DNA from: Liolophura sinensis
Lineage: Eukaryota > Mollusca > Polyplacophora > Chitonida > Chitonidae
Assembly: GCF_032854445.1 (NCBI RefSeq)
Contig: NC_088299.1
Span: 12,147,608-12,211,607 of the forward strand
DNA: 64,000 nt
Reading direction: 5' to 3'
The translations under genes were made by a program, and so were the position numbers. The number at the start of each line of letters is the position of its first letter. Position 1 is the first letter of the stretch. This document shows positions 46,081-57,304 of this stretch, piece by piece. The notes under the pieces were generated by a model. It had not been told where the DNA came from, did not search any database, and was given only the letters and a program-made list of their open reading frames with translations.

Positions 46081-46865
46081 GTCAGCGAGGCGCATGCATT
46101 TTAACCTACATTAATTTACATCTGGTATTCAAAATTTGGGTTTCAGCTGCATGTACAACACTAAAATCCATTCAGAAATAATTCCTAGTAAGTGAGCCGT
46201 CTACCTTTTCACCACGCACGTGTTATCACAACTTGCGTGTTAGCTTTACTAGGATTCGATGTTTAAATATGATAGGGTGTACACCTCCAGAAACAAACAC
46301 TGACTCTAGCGACAGCTGGGATATATACGCGGTGCGTGGCCGAGGGAAGTCGGGGACTTGGGAGGAGTGAGTGGCGGGATGAGTGGTGTTGGGGGGGGGG
46401 GGGGGGGGGGGGCGTGGAAACATAAGGTATATAACAGGATACGGGGATGGCACTTGCTCATCGACCTTGTACTTACGATCGCGCTGTTACCTCAGATGCG
46501 CATTTATCCCCAGGGAAAGTTGTGCCTTGGCAGTAACCTTACAGATGAGGATTTCAAAACTATGGAGAAACTCTTAAAAGGCATTATTTACAAAAACACA
46601 CAATATATTATGTTCCACAGGTACAAAATAATTGTAACAAATTTGCCCAGGCACATTATTGTGTGCCTTGCATACATCATCAGTGTGTACTTTTACGTAG
46701 AATTTGTACCACATTATGTACAAAGAGTTGGCAATTAATCATGGACACAACCTTCAACAGAATCTAAGCTAAAATGTCCACCATTTTAGAGATAAAGTTT
46801 CCAGTAGAGACCTAAGTTGATTATCCCCCTTAGTTATGTGTCCAACAATAAAATATTCATTCCTT
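46081..46865. other. Noncoding stretch with G22 tract
   Basis: An unbroken run of 22 G at 46391-46412. Frames across it (up to 126 codons, Gly-rich start) are artefacts of the tract. Confidence 0.6.
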
Positions 46866-47262
46866 GAACGCAATATTGCCAACAAAACCTACAGTACCGA
46901 TCGTCCCCTGAACACAATTGCCAACGAAATTATGTGTAATGCTAGCCTTTCGAAAGCAGAACCAACAAAAACATATAACGCTGATCATCCCTTAAACGTT
47001 AAGGCGAAAAAAAACACAATGTTGAAACAACAACAATGCTATAACCAAGAAAACATATAATGCTGAAACAACAACAACGCAATTACCAACAAAAACCTTT
47101 AACGTAGACCTTCCCCTAAAAGCAATAACCAGAAAAAAAACATGTCAAGAATCTATAATGCTGAGCATCGCCTGAATGCAATAACTAAACAAAACATGTC
47201 AAGAACCTATAATGCTCAGCCTGCCCTGAATGCAATAACCAGCCAAAGAATTAAACACTGAC
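46866..47262. repeat. Degenerate tandem repeat, about 54 bp
   Basis: CATGTCAAGA at 47141 and 47195 gives a 54-bp step. Unit words are CTATAATGCTGAGCATCGCC, TGAATGCAATAACCA and ACAAAAACAT. Units to the left are more diverged. Confidence 0.6.
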
Positions 47263-47329
47263 AAACAAAGAAACCAGCATTTCTGTGCGCAATGTCCGAA
47301 GTGGGAATGGTCTCCTCTATTTAGTCCGA

Positions 47330-47410
47330 GCTGGCTGACCTTCTACCAGACGATGATAAGCATGGTATTTCAATGAGGTCACGGGTTCGAATCATCTGCC
47401 ACTCGTATTA
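47330..47410 (+). mobile_element. tRNA-like SINE head, unassigned
   Basis: GAGCTGGCTGACCTTCTACC and GGTCACGGGTTCGAATCATC have the look and spacing of A and B boxes. The following body is unrecognised. Confidence 0.4.
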
Positions 47411-49109
47411 CCGCTGGAGTCCATGCAGTTAGTGAAATAAACAAATGCAGAGAGAATAACAGAGAAATTATTCTCAATTGCATGGATATTAGCACATAAG
47501 ATGTTTTCACACCTTTGTTGTCGAAATAAAAAAAATTCCCCATCCAAAGAACTAAAAGACCAAGCTCTGAAAGTAGCTCAGTGAGAAAGCATACGGTGAT
47601 GTAAAATCCTAGAAACGAAGCTGAAAGGACATGGTCCATGCAACAGAAGCTTAAAGATCTGTTTCAAAACGGGCAATTAACATACCGGGTGCTCAAAAAT
47701 TGGCCAAAAGAGCTAGGTTTGGTTATCATACATGTTTCTACATGAGTTTTATGATGGAAAGGTGCCATTTGTGTAAATAAATAATAAATGAATAAAGACA
47801 ATCCTGGTGGAGGCAGCTGGTGGGCCTGTGCTTGGTCGAATACGTCTTACAATTCTGCACTTAAAATGAATTTCTGATTTATTCGTGGCCTTATAAAGTG
47901 GGAGAAAATATTACAAAAAATGCATAAAGCTTAGACGAAAAATTGCGAATGTGGTTGTAAATGTGGTTTTCAATATTTTCTTTTCTGATTTTTCTTTGAA
48001 GGGACAAGACCCTTGAAAATAATGTTTATTATAATTTATATGGAAATTTTTCATTTAAATGATCTCGGACATGTACAGGTGGTAGGTTACGAGGAGCATT
48101 TTACAATACGTTTCTTTTTTTTTTTTTTTAAACGTTTCAATTAAAATCCTGACTTTAATTAATGTTGAATTTATTTATTTGTGTAAATTCCACAAGCGGC
48201 ATGCCGTTAGGTTTGCTATAACAATTTTTGATTGACATGCGGTGTTCAGCCTCCAGCGCCTCGCGGAGTTTACGTCCAAAACTGCCTATTCAATCATGTT
48301 ACTGTCTGTGTGTCTATCGACCGGGACCGCATCGACAGGCTAGCCGCGCCATGCCGGCTTTCTCCACGTCTAACCCAGCCAGCAAAGACCGCGTGCAAAC
48401 ACAGAGTATTGAATAAAAATTATACTTTCGTCAAGCGCTAGAAATGTCGACATGCAGGAGCAAAAATTATTGGTCGGAGTCATCATATTGTTTGAGGTAG
48501 ACACGTCGGTCAGCCGGTGAAATAGACACGATGTAGAGTGATCAGGTGACGTTCGGCCACATTAAACACACAGGGTCCAAACCCTGTGCTCTCCGAAGAA
48601 TTCATAAATTTGCATTACGTAACCAGGCATTCTCCGCAATAGAACGTTTTTTCTCTTTTTCTCTGCGAGTGTGTCTATGTTGTCGCAAACACCACTGTAT
48701 TGTTTTGCTGCCTTTTAAAACCCAACACGTGTTCCGCTTGGGAAGAAACTGTTCGCGTAACTGTTGATCATACCCACGTTCTAGAGCCTCAGCCGGTCAA
48801 GTGAAACGGGTGCGCGAGCTAAAATATGACAGACGATTGCGGCGGGAGGCGTGCGGAAACAGCGCTGTCGGCTCAACACGATCAATAGCATTGCAGACAG
48901 CGCAGTCTCGCAAACAAGTTTTGTCTGTGACAGAAGTTTCGCCTTTTGATGGCGGTTTCGACAATTTCTGACGTCCAGGATGTCATTTAGGAGTTTTTCT
49001 CCGAAGGTTGATGTAATATACCTGCAGTTCAAGGCGAAGTTTTACCGCCGAAAAGCGGGCTAGAAAGAACTGGGTCAAACGCGGCTGGGTGAGTTAGAGG
49101 TTGGCACAG
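47411..49109. other. Noncoding stretch upstream of Ski
   Basis: A T12 run lies near 48117-48128. From about 48200 to 49250 CpG content rises, as expected of a promoter-proximal region. Minus and plus frames of 60-86 codons here are unrecognised. Confidence 0.4.
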
Positions 49110-49161
49110 CGAGATATTTATGCAAATAAGGTCGGTTGTGGCTAGACGTGTAGTCAGTTTG
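49110..49161 (+). promoter_or_regulatory. Candidate Ski core promoter with POU octamer
   Basis: A perfect POU octamer ATGCAAAT (49120-49127) overlaps TATTTATG and AAATAAGG, weak TATA-like sequences. TCAGTT (49154-49159) matches the initiator consensus TCAKTY with A at 49156, about 30 bp downstream of AAATAAGG. A start there gives a 92-nt leader to the ATG at 49248. Placement is inferred from motifs only. Confidence 0.35.
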
Positions 49162-49185
49162 TGAGTCGCCTACTGACTTCGGCAC

Positions 49186-49335
49186 ATGGGGAAAGGGTCT
49201 AAGAAATTAGAAAGCTATCCGCGCAGACGTAGGACTACACGGTTTGGATGGAACAGGGGACCCCACAAACTCTTCAACCCGCATTTGCAGAGGGTATTGA
49301 AGAGCTACCAGACCGGCTGCCGGTGGAAAGTTTGA
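49186..49335 (+). other. Upstream ORF in the Ski leader (49 codons)
   Basis: An ATG with G at +4 opens a basic 49-codon frame ending at TGA 49333-49335, out of frame with both Ski frames and overlapping the first Ski ATG. If the transcript starts near 49156 it would be the first AUG met by ribosomes and could lower Ski translation. Confidence 0.35.
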
Positions 49336-49380
49336 ATGGCCCTACTGGTTTGGGTGGCGGGCTGTGGCCACACGACCTCA
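49248..49380 (+). CDS. ski: Probable Ski N-terminus, in a shifted frame
   Basis: From ATG 49248 the frame reads [13 protein letters not shown]..., then [18 protein letters not shown]. It contains an LGG-type segment, as at the N-terminus of vertebrate Ski/SnoN (SSLGGPAAF), where receptor-Smad contact has been mapped. The main Ski frame cannot reach this ATG, since TGA at 49298 blocks it. The A-run AAAA (49380-49383) lies exactly at the junction: with one more A this frame would continue into the main frame through LKNIDMEEY. A one-base assembly error, a real frameshift allele or a plain uORF (frame ends at 49472) are the alternatives. Confidence 0.55.
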
Positions 49381-49390
49381 AAATATCGAC

Positions 49391-50158
49391 ATGGAGGAGT
49401 ACAGAAAAGCTGTGGTGGCCAACGCTAAAAAACTGCCCTCCGAAAAGGGCATGGACTACGATCCATTCCTAGCACCGCCACCATTTCCCATTCAACCCAG
49501 TCCCTTCTTCATCCCCCTCGACGCAACCCGAAGTGAGAAAGTGGAAACTTTACTGGAGGGGGAGAAAATCGCCTGCTTCAGGGTCGGTGGGGAAAAACGA
49601 CTGTGTTTACCGCAGATTTTGAACACCGTTTTACGGGAATTCAGTCTTCAACAGATCAACGCCGTCTGTGACGACTTGCATATTTTCTGTTCTCGTTGTA
49701 ACCCTGACCAGCTTGAAGATCTAAAAGTGTCTGGTATTTTGCCACTGAATGCCCCCAGCTGTGGACTGATCACGAAAACAGATGCAGAGCGACTGTGTAA
49801 CGCTCTTCTTCATAGCTCCCCGGAGCCTTCTACCAACCCACCTTCCCCCAACAGTTTTAAAGTGTATCATGAATGCTTCGGCAAATGTAAAGGGATCTTC
49901 AATCCGGAACTGTATTTGTCCGACCAGGCGAAATGTATCCAGTGTATGGACTGTCACGGTCTGTTCAGTCCGGCGAAGTTTGTCAGTCATTCGCACAAGG
50001 CAGCGGAGAATCGTACCTGTCACTGGGGGTTCGATTCCGCCAACTGGCGCTCTTATCTCATGCTGGCTAAAGATCAGCACGGAAAGGAGAAATTAAAGGC
50101 CGTATTGGAAGAAATCAAGCTGCTCTATGACCACACTAACAAATACAAACGAAAACAG
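49391..50158 (+). CDS. ski: Ski/SnoN-family co-repressor, 5' coding exon
   Basis: Encodes 256 residues from ATG 49391 to the splice donor. Residues about 47-143 form the Ski/Sno/Dac (Dachshund-homology) domain, with [36 protein letters not shown] and [20 protein letters not shown]. Residues about 155-252 form the Smad4-binding, SAND-like zinc domain: [21 protein letters not shown] and the loop [15 protein letters not shown] are all kept. The family works in the nucleus, recruiting N-CoR/HDAC and blocking Smad-activated transcription in TGF-beta/BMP signalling. The C-terminal coiled coil lies in exons outside the window. ATG 49391 has a good context (G at -3, G at +4) and is the first in-frame ATG after the TGA at 49298, but the true start may be 49248 if the A-run at 49380 is one base short. 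Exon length is 768 nt, phase 0. Ski versus SnoN cannot be separated; most invertebrates have one gene. Confidence 0.95.
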
Positions 50159-50164
50159 GTAAGC
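50159..50164 (+). other. Splice donor of the Ski exon
   Basis: ACAG|GTAAGC matches the consensus donor. The open frame runs another 39 codons into the intron with Phe/Cys-rich low-quality sequence (stop at 50273-50275), showing that coding ends at the donor. Confidence 0.9.
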
Positions 50165-53100
50165 AGAAGCTATCAGATTTTGTTCTGTTGCTATTGTAAG
50201 CAGTTCATTTGTTTATTTTTTACTTTCCGATTTCTGAAACCCATATTAATATATGTTTATTTCGGTCTCAGTTAAAACTGCATAGAAAAGGAATCGTGTG
50301 TATCTTTATTTTGTTACATGTTGTTAATTATTTTATGTCATTTTTCCGGTGTTTATTTCTTTTTTTCGAGTGTAGTCTTAATGTATATATGTACGCCAGT
50401 AAGCTTTATCCCAGTACATTAGTCTTTTCATAATTATGGTCAGGTTATATTCGTGTATTGAAGTGTCAGTGGTGTTTTTGTGTAGGTAATAGGATTGTAT
50501 TCGTCTGTGTAAGTCTTCCGAGTAGTTGTATACATTCTCCATACACTGGGTGAGCCAGGCTTCTTGCGGGCTCGGAGTCTGGCTAGACCAGCCGGTAAGG
50601 CTTGGCTCATGTCGCCTGAGGTCGACTGAGGTGCAGAAATTTATCCTTACAGCCGTGCGGTGCCCCCCCCCCCCTTACCTGAGCTGAGAAAGCTGCTGTA
50701 CAGTTGTATAATAATACACAGGCTTGCCCTCTTTTTCTGTGCGTGTCCTTTATAGCATGGTGAATGCCTGGCTTGAAGGTTGAAGGCCTGAGAAAGACTT
50801 CCCCTTTCAGCCATGCACTGCCTTTTGTTGTTTTCATTCAGTGAAAGGCCTCCCTCCAGCTGTGTGTGTGTGTATGATGAGGGTTGAGTGCCCGTAGGTC
50901 AGAGTCTAAGAAATCAGGTCACACCCAGCCCAGGGATAGCTTACCTTAAATGCTCTTCACAACTGTTAAAATGAACCAAGTGATTTTCTGGCTGAATTAT
51001 AGGTTAAAATGTGGTATGATATCACATTTTATGATGAGAAAATTATCTTGGTTTTGTTATACCTCACACAGCTTTATGATTATTGTTTGAAAGAAAGAGT
51101 TGATTGTCATTAAAAGATTTTACGTTTTTCTGGGAGAGGTATTGGGTGTTAGTAGTCGGCTTGATCTTGTAAAGATTTCACCCGTAACATGAATTAAAGC
51201 AAAAAGGCCCTGGAAAGTTTGGGCTCCAGACAAAATACTTTTGTATTACGTAATTTTTGCAGAGTCAGGAGGGGGAGGAAGTCTTGTGGTGAGCTGTACA
51301 GGAATACCCTACATGTCTGGGGCAGATTAGTTCAGATTGTATTCCCATTGCGTAATGCTATAGGGTTAGCTCCTAACTTCACGCCTGAATGGCAAAGCTG
51401 AACTTCTGGGAGGTAATAATGAGATAAACAGAGACCAAACTATGTATGACCAGACCTTTGGTGGGAATAATGCCAAACAGGTTTAAGTAACAGTCTGCCT
51501 CTATTATGTTTTTCATGTGGTCTGCTGGGAAACTAGGTCACTGGAGCTCAAACACTACAAGGTTTTATTTTTTTGTTTTTGTTTTCTTTTGCAATGATAC
51601 ATTTTGTGGTTAATATTTTGTTCAACATTGTTGTGGAAATGTTTAATATAGTTTTGCATGCTTCATACAGTATTATTGTGGTATAAAGTTTGAGTACTTA
51701 AGTATTGTATTTGGATGGTAGCATTTACCAATAACTGAAATTAAATTACTTGAATCTTACTACACATCCTAAACATAGTGTTTACATAGTCCTTGTGCCA
51801 GTTAAATATTCTTTTCCGAGCAATTATTTTTTCATTGGAGATAAATGTTTATATTTTGTGTAGAGGTGTTGTGTTTTTTCCTTCTAGAAAATCAGTCAAT
51901 TAGAAAGCCAATTAGAAAGTAGTCATTTAGTATGGTAAATTTGTTAATGTATTATTATTAAGTTCATTCTGAAACTTTTGTGTAGAAATCCTAGCAAAGA
52001 TTGTTGCTCACCAAGTCAATTGTTAAAAAAGTAAAGAAAAAAAAACTAGGTCAAGTGTCGGTACAGGTTGTCCAGTGTGTGATTTGATGCCATGGAAGGG
52101 TGAGGCATATCTATAGTCTAGCGCTCGCATAGAGGCCTTGCATTCATATAGCACTCATTTCATGAATATTCAGGGACATGTATTTCTGCCTGTGTCAGTT
52201 CATGTACACTGTTAAGTTTACTTCAGAAAAGAAGACTGCGGTGATCTGTCATTAAGATAATAATGGCTCATTAGCTGTAATTCGATCATGCCTTTGCCCG
52301 TTTTATTAGAGCTGACTGCACGAAGCGTGATAGTAAATCAGCTAACACGTTCTGAATAGACTTGACACTATGATGTCAGTGTTTAATTAATAGCGATAAT
52401 TGTTTTGTTCAGGTCATTGGTCATAAAATTGTTCTGTGGGGTATGTTTGGTCAGCCAGACATCTGGGACTCCATTCTGTGTTCATGTGAAAGTTGCAGTA
52501 GGTTCGGAAGATATATAAATTAAATAACTAATGAAGACTGCCTCATACATGTACATGTATGTAAGGATTATTTTATGATGAGCTGTTGTGAACTAGAAAC
52601 AGTTTGATATGCGTAGACAGTGACGTGTACGTTGAAATATCTCTGATTGAATCTTGATTGAATTTGAATCAATCAGTCTGTAAACTAGGACAGGTGTTCC
52701 GTGCATGTCAGTGTGTCACCTGCAGATGGCATTGTGCTACAGCTCATCCCTTCATCCTCAGAGCTGAGACATGAAAACAGGTCTGTCAGTGTGTCTCCAA
52801 GAGCTTGCTTGTAATTACCATGATAGCCTAAGGAAATGACCAGGTATAAAAACTCGTTAGAGCACACCTTTCTGTGGTTGATTGGCCTGATGAATCCATG
52901 AAGGTGACAGAATTATTAATGACATCTGCCAGGTCTGTAGTGGAGGACGTCACCCTTGAGATGTTGAAGTCATTAGAACTCTTGACCCCCTGGTCTGGTA
53001 TCTGGCGTTAATTCCCAGATCTCCACATGGACAGGTGTTCTAAGGTTGTGTCAGACTGACAGACACCTGTGACTACCTTGTATGTAGCCTGATGTTAATT

Positions 53101-53539
53101 TGTAAGAAAATATACCATGTAGGTTATAATGAGTGTGCCTCTGGGCTATTGAATATTGTGATTTGGGCTCAGTGATGTGAAGAGGACATGTGCACCTTGT
53201 ATTTCTTCTACCCACAGACTGAACAATAAGGCCGTTTGGTCGAATTCAGATCTTGGTGTTATAGCTGAAGGTAAAAGTCAGCAGGATTGCCATGTCCCTG
53301 GGTACGGCCATTTACTCGATCCCACTCATATACCTGTCCTGTGTAGTTTGCCACCACATTTCCCAAAAATGTTTTTTTTTTTTTTTTTTTTAAATGCCCT
53401 TATTTGATATCAGTGGAGAAGTTATATAGCAATGTTAGCCACTCGTAGCTTGTAATGTGTGTTTGGAGGCGAACAATAGACAGAAGCTTGCCTGATGTTT
53501 TTGTCCCGAAGAGATCAGATTCCCAGGTGAAGTCCAAGG

Positions 53540-53830
53540 CTAGGGTCTATAGAGTTGTCCCTGCTCGGTGAGCGTCTGGCTGGACCAGAGACAGGCGCGT
53601 AGAGCGCAGACGGACTTGTTTGGGCAGCGGCGCAACCCCCGAGCAGGATACTTGCCACGGAATGTCAGTGGCCACATAAGGGGACTGTTTGATCAGAGCC
53701 TGGTTTTCTTGGAAAAAAAAGGCCGCTCTCATCGATTTTCTGTGGCGCTTACGCGGAGGATGGCTGGCTGTTTAGTGGGGAAGCTGGCCCTGCCGCTCTG
53801 AAGGCGCACCGTCTCAATTACCTAAAGGAT
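53540..53830. promoter_or_regulatory. GC-rich intronic block with Smad-type motifs
   Basis: A GC- and CpG-richer island within AT-rich intron. GTCT/AGAC Smad cores occur at 53545, 53575, 53589 and 53608, and a GGCGC-type site at 53594-53598, all within about 70 bp. Vertebrate SnoN is induced by TGF-beta through Smad sites as negative feedback, so a Smad-responsive element is conceivable. The motifs are short. Confidence 0.2.
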
Positions 53831-55489
53831 CGTTTTCAAGATGGTCTGAGCGGGCGCAATTGCACTGTCTGATCCAGGATTGAGCTAATGTTATCCTGAT
53901 CTGATTAGACCAGGACCTGCCTTCCCTAACATTCTGTTTGTTTGGTCAAGAGATGGAGTGGCCAGCAGCCACTGATCCCTGCTTCTACCTCCCACCCCCT
54001 CCCCCTTTTCCCTCATTGTGCTCAGACTTCTGTTTGTCTCCTCTCATGTCTGAGGTGCTTTGCGCTATGTCCAGACTGCTGGCACCTTCGCTGTGTGTGG
54101 GATGATGGGTAGTTCTGTCCAAGCATCCTTATTGCATCCAATTAGGCGTGACCTTAAGTCCTGTAGGCTGGGGTATCCACAGGCCAGTTTACCCTATAGT
54201 CTTTTCAACGTAACCTTGAAATGAAATTTGCACCTCTATGAGAGCCACTGTCCCACCAATCCACTCATGTTTTCCTGAGGAGCTTGATTGGGGGCAGACA
54301 TTTCCAGCTCATGGTTTTGCTGATTGAAATTTATCGTGTTTAGTCCTTTTGGACCCGGTGGTTTCATTTGGCTTGCCAAAATATTTTTGTTTAGCTTAAA
54401 TAATACTTTTCGATCCAGTAAATAGCATTCAAAGTAGCTATGTAACAAGTAGAGCATCCCAAATTATGTATAATTTATTTGAATTGCTTCACTTTATTAA
54501 GTGTGCAGCAAATTGGATTTCATTGATTAGTCTGTTACTGTTGTGTAAATGATGTCAATTTTAGAATTTTAAAACATTCACACTTCTGTTTGTGGCTGTG
54601 TTTGCCCCAGGTATTTCAAAAGCACATAAATGCCTTAAAATGATACAGCCAACTCTTAAGTTTTTCTGATATGAAATTAATCAAAGTTCTCATAAAACTC
54701 AATCAGAATCAGGCAAAAGGTGTTGTGTGGAAAATGCTAAACTTTAAGTGAAATACTGTACTGATATAAATATCATTTCTTCCCATTTTGCTTATTGACT
54801 TTTCACCCAAAGTCTTGCGACAGTATGGATTAGCTGTGTTGACACGGTGTAACTTTGTCTAAGCTTTGTATTGACCAGTCTGGCAGAATCCATGTTGCTA
54901 AATTCTGTTTGCGTTCGCTTGTCTATTTTTATCAAAACAAGCTGACAAAGAGCCAAGCAAAGAGAAAAGGCCTTCAAGTGGAAGAAAGGAATCCTGTTTG
55001 TGTAGTGAATGTTCCTATTATCCAATGAGATCAGGCTGACTAAGGTCCAAACTACAGCTTGTCTGTACAATTCTAACAGGCTTGTCTCCCCAAAGCAGAC
55101 TGACCTAGATGTGTGCCAATTTCTAGCCAGCCCAAAGCCCTCCTCACAGGGGCTGGAGAGTGGGGTACACTTCCAGGCATAAGCACCTGTTTGTCAAATT
55201 GATATGTTTTTTTGTGCTGAAGTGCATACATGTACTGTAAATCTTCAGCATATTTTCAGCACGTTCTGGTCTGTGTTTTTATGTCCAATGCTGTTATAAA
55301 CTTAGATGTGAACTCTTTCTTGGAAACAGGTGCTAATATGTATAGATGTTAAATTGAGTTGCTATTAAAGATTGTTGGTGTCTTATGTTTTTACTTTGTG
55401 AAATAGTCGTTAATTCTGTGATTTATCATTTGAAATGCATTTTGACAAGGTAACCCCGCTAGAAAGCCATCTAACATTCCAACGTCATC

Positions 55490-56045
55490 ACCAAGCATCT
55501 TCACGGTATAACCTGGCCACAAAGCGTCTTCACAGCATATCATGGCCACAAAGCGTCTTCACAGCATATCATGGCCACAAAGTGTCCTGACAGTATATCA
55601 TGGCCACAAAGTGTCCTGACAGTATATCATGGCCACAAAGTGTCTTCACAGCATATCATGGCTACAAAGTGTCCTGACAGTATATCATGGCCCACAAAGT
55701 GTCTTGACAGTATAACATGACCACAAAGTGTCTCGACAGTATATCATGGCCACAAAGTGCTCTGACAGTACATCATGGCCCACAAAGTGTCTCGACAGTA
55801 TAACATGACCACAAAGTGTCTCGACAGCATATCATGGCCACAAATTGTCCTGACAGTATATCATGGCCACAAAGTGTCTTGACAGTATAACATGACCACA
55901 AAGTGTCTTGACAGTATATCATTGCCAAAAAGTGCTCTGACAGTATAACATGGCCACCAAGTACCTTGACAGCATAACATGGCCACCAGATATCTTGCCC
56001 GTGTAACATGGCCTCAATGTGTTCTGACAGTATGGCCACCAAGTG
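55490..56045. repeat. 29-bp minisatellite, Ski intron array 1
   Basis: About 19 units of ACAGTATATCATGGCCACAA followed by AGTGTCTTG. Right-hand units change to ATAACATGGCCACCAAGTA, matching the array at 57305. Each unit contains ATGGCC (GGCCAT on the other strand). Confidence 0.92.
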
Positions 56046-56329
56046 TCATAAAGTAGGACCACAATGCTGGGCCTTCCAAACTACATGTAGATAGTTTAAT
56101 GTTTGCATGTAAATAGTTTAATTTTAAACGTTTAAAACGTCGAAATGTGAAGAAAAATAGTAGAATTTTGTGATCAAAGATCAGAAAATCTACCCCAGTA
56201 TGATAGAGCATCTCTTCAGATTGTGACGTTATGGCAGTACATTCGCTTGCAGACAGAGGGGCTTCTTCAGGAGAGGTAGATCCAGGGTCAATCCTGAGTC
56301 GAGTCACACTTTAGACCTTAAAAGAGGAA

Positions 56330-56487
56330 GTTGTAACTTCCTCGCTTGCCGTTCAGCATGAAGGGATAGTGCAATGACTGGTTGACCCGTATCAGTATAA
56401 TGGCTCTGGAGGGGCGGGTTACTGGCCTTCGGTAAGCTGTCTCAGTAAAGCAGCTCTAAAAGAGCTCACTCACTCACTCACCATGTG
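56330..56487 (+). mobile_element. SINE-like element with (CACT)n tail
   Basis: GGTTGACCCGTATCAGTATA, ATGGCTCTGGAGG, TAAAGCAGCTCTAAAAGAGC then CACTCACTCACTCACC. From memory, repeats of this form with such tails occur in molluscs; class not verified. Confidence 0.5.
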
Positions 56488-56639
56488 TACAACACAGACC
56501 ACAGGAGACAATCAGTATACTTGAGAAAATATGGACAGATATCTCATCATAAACACCCTTTGATTATGTCGATCTGTCGTAGTCGTAGAGGACTTGCTAC
56601 TTCTACCATGCCTATACTAAAAGGAAATCACCTCCCCTG

Positions 56640-56655
56640 CCCCCCCCCCCCCCCC
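56640..56655. repeat. Poly-C tract
   Basis: A run of about 16 C followed by AAAA. Confidence 0.95.
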
Positions 56656-57304
56656 AAAATCCAAATGAAAAAGGAAAGGTCAGGATTTTCACTCCAGAAA
56701 TGCAGAAGTTCTTTAAATGCTTGTTTGAAACAACAGACTGTGACACAAACTCTAAGGAGCTTGCTCTACACTGTCCACGAGGCTAGAGGGCAGCCCTCCT
56801 TTTCACACTGCGCACAGCGGGCACTTGATGCCTCACAGCATGCTGTACTTTGATGCCCGTAACAGGACTTAGACAAGGTTTAAATTGGCATGTAGATGTC
56901 ATGCAAATTATTGTTTCTATTCAATATAATACATATATTTGTCGTATGACTATTTTACTTATTTGATTTACAGAGTGCTAATTAAGAGGTTTAGACGTAG
57001 GGGTAATTATAGATTAACTTGGCTAGTACTGGAAAAACACACAGCAGGTAAACCTAAGACATATATTCTGCAAGGGCTTTGCAGGGCTTTTCAATATATG
57101 ATCCCAGCAGGTCTTCACGGCATGACATCACATGGCCAGTGCTCTATGATCAACAAGATAGGCAGAGCTTCCAACCTTAATGGGATTTTTTAAAGTGGAA
57201 CTAGATAAGATAATATTTTTTGAATGCAGTTCACGGACTAACATAGCATAATTATTGTGTCTAGGGAATATTTAGTGTGAAAATGAAGTCGTTGAGGTTC
57301 TTCT

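Noticed and set aside
46358-46738. 126-codon frame with a Gly-rich start
   Set aside because: Created by the G22 tract; the rest is unrecognised.
49364-49390. GTG at 49364 as the Ski start
   Set aside because: Animal mRNAs rarely start at GTG. The first in-frame ATG is 49391, or the true start is 49248 if one base is missing.
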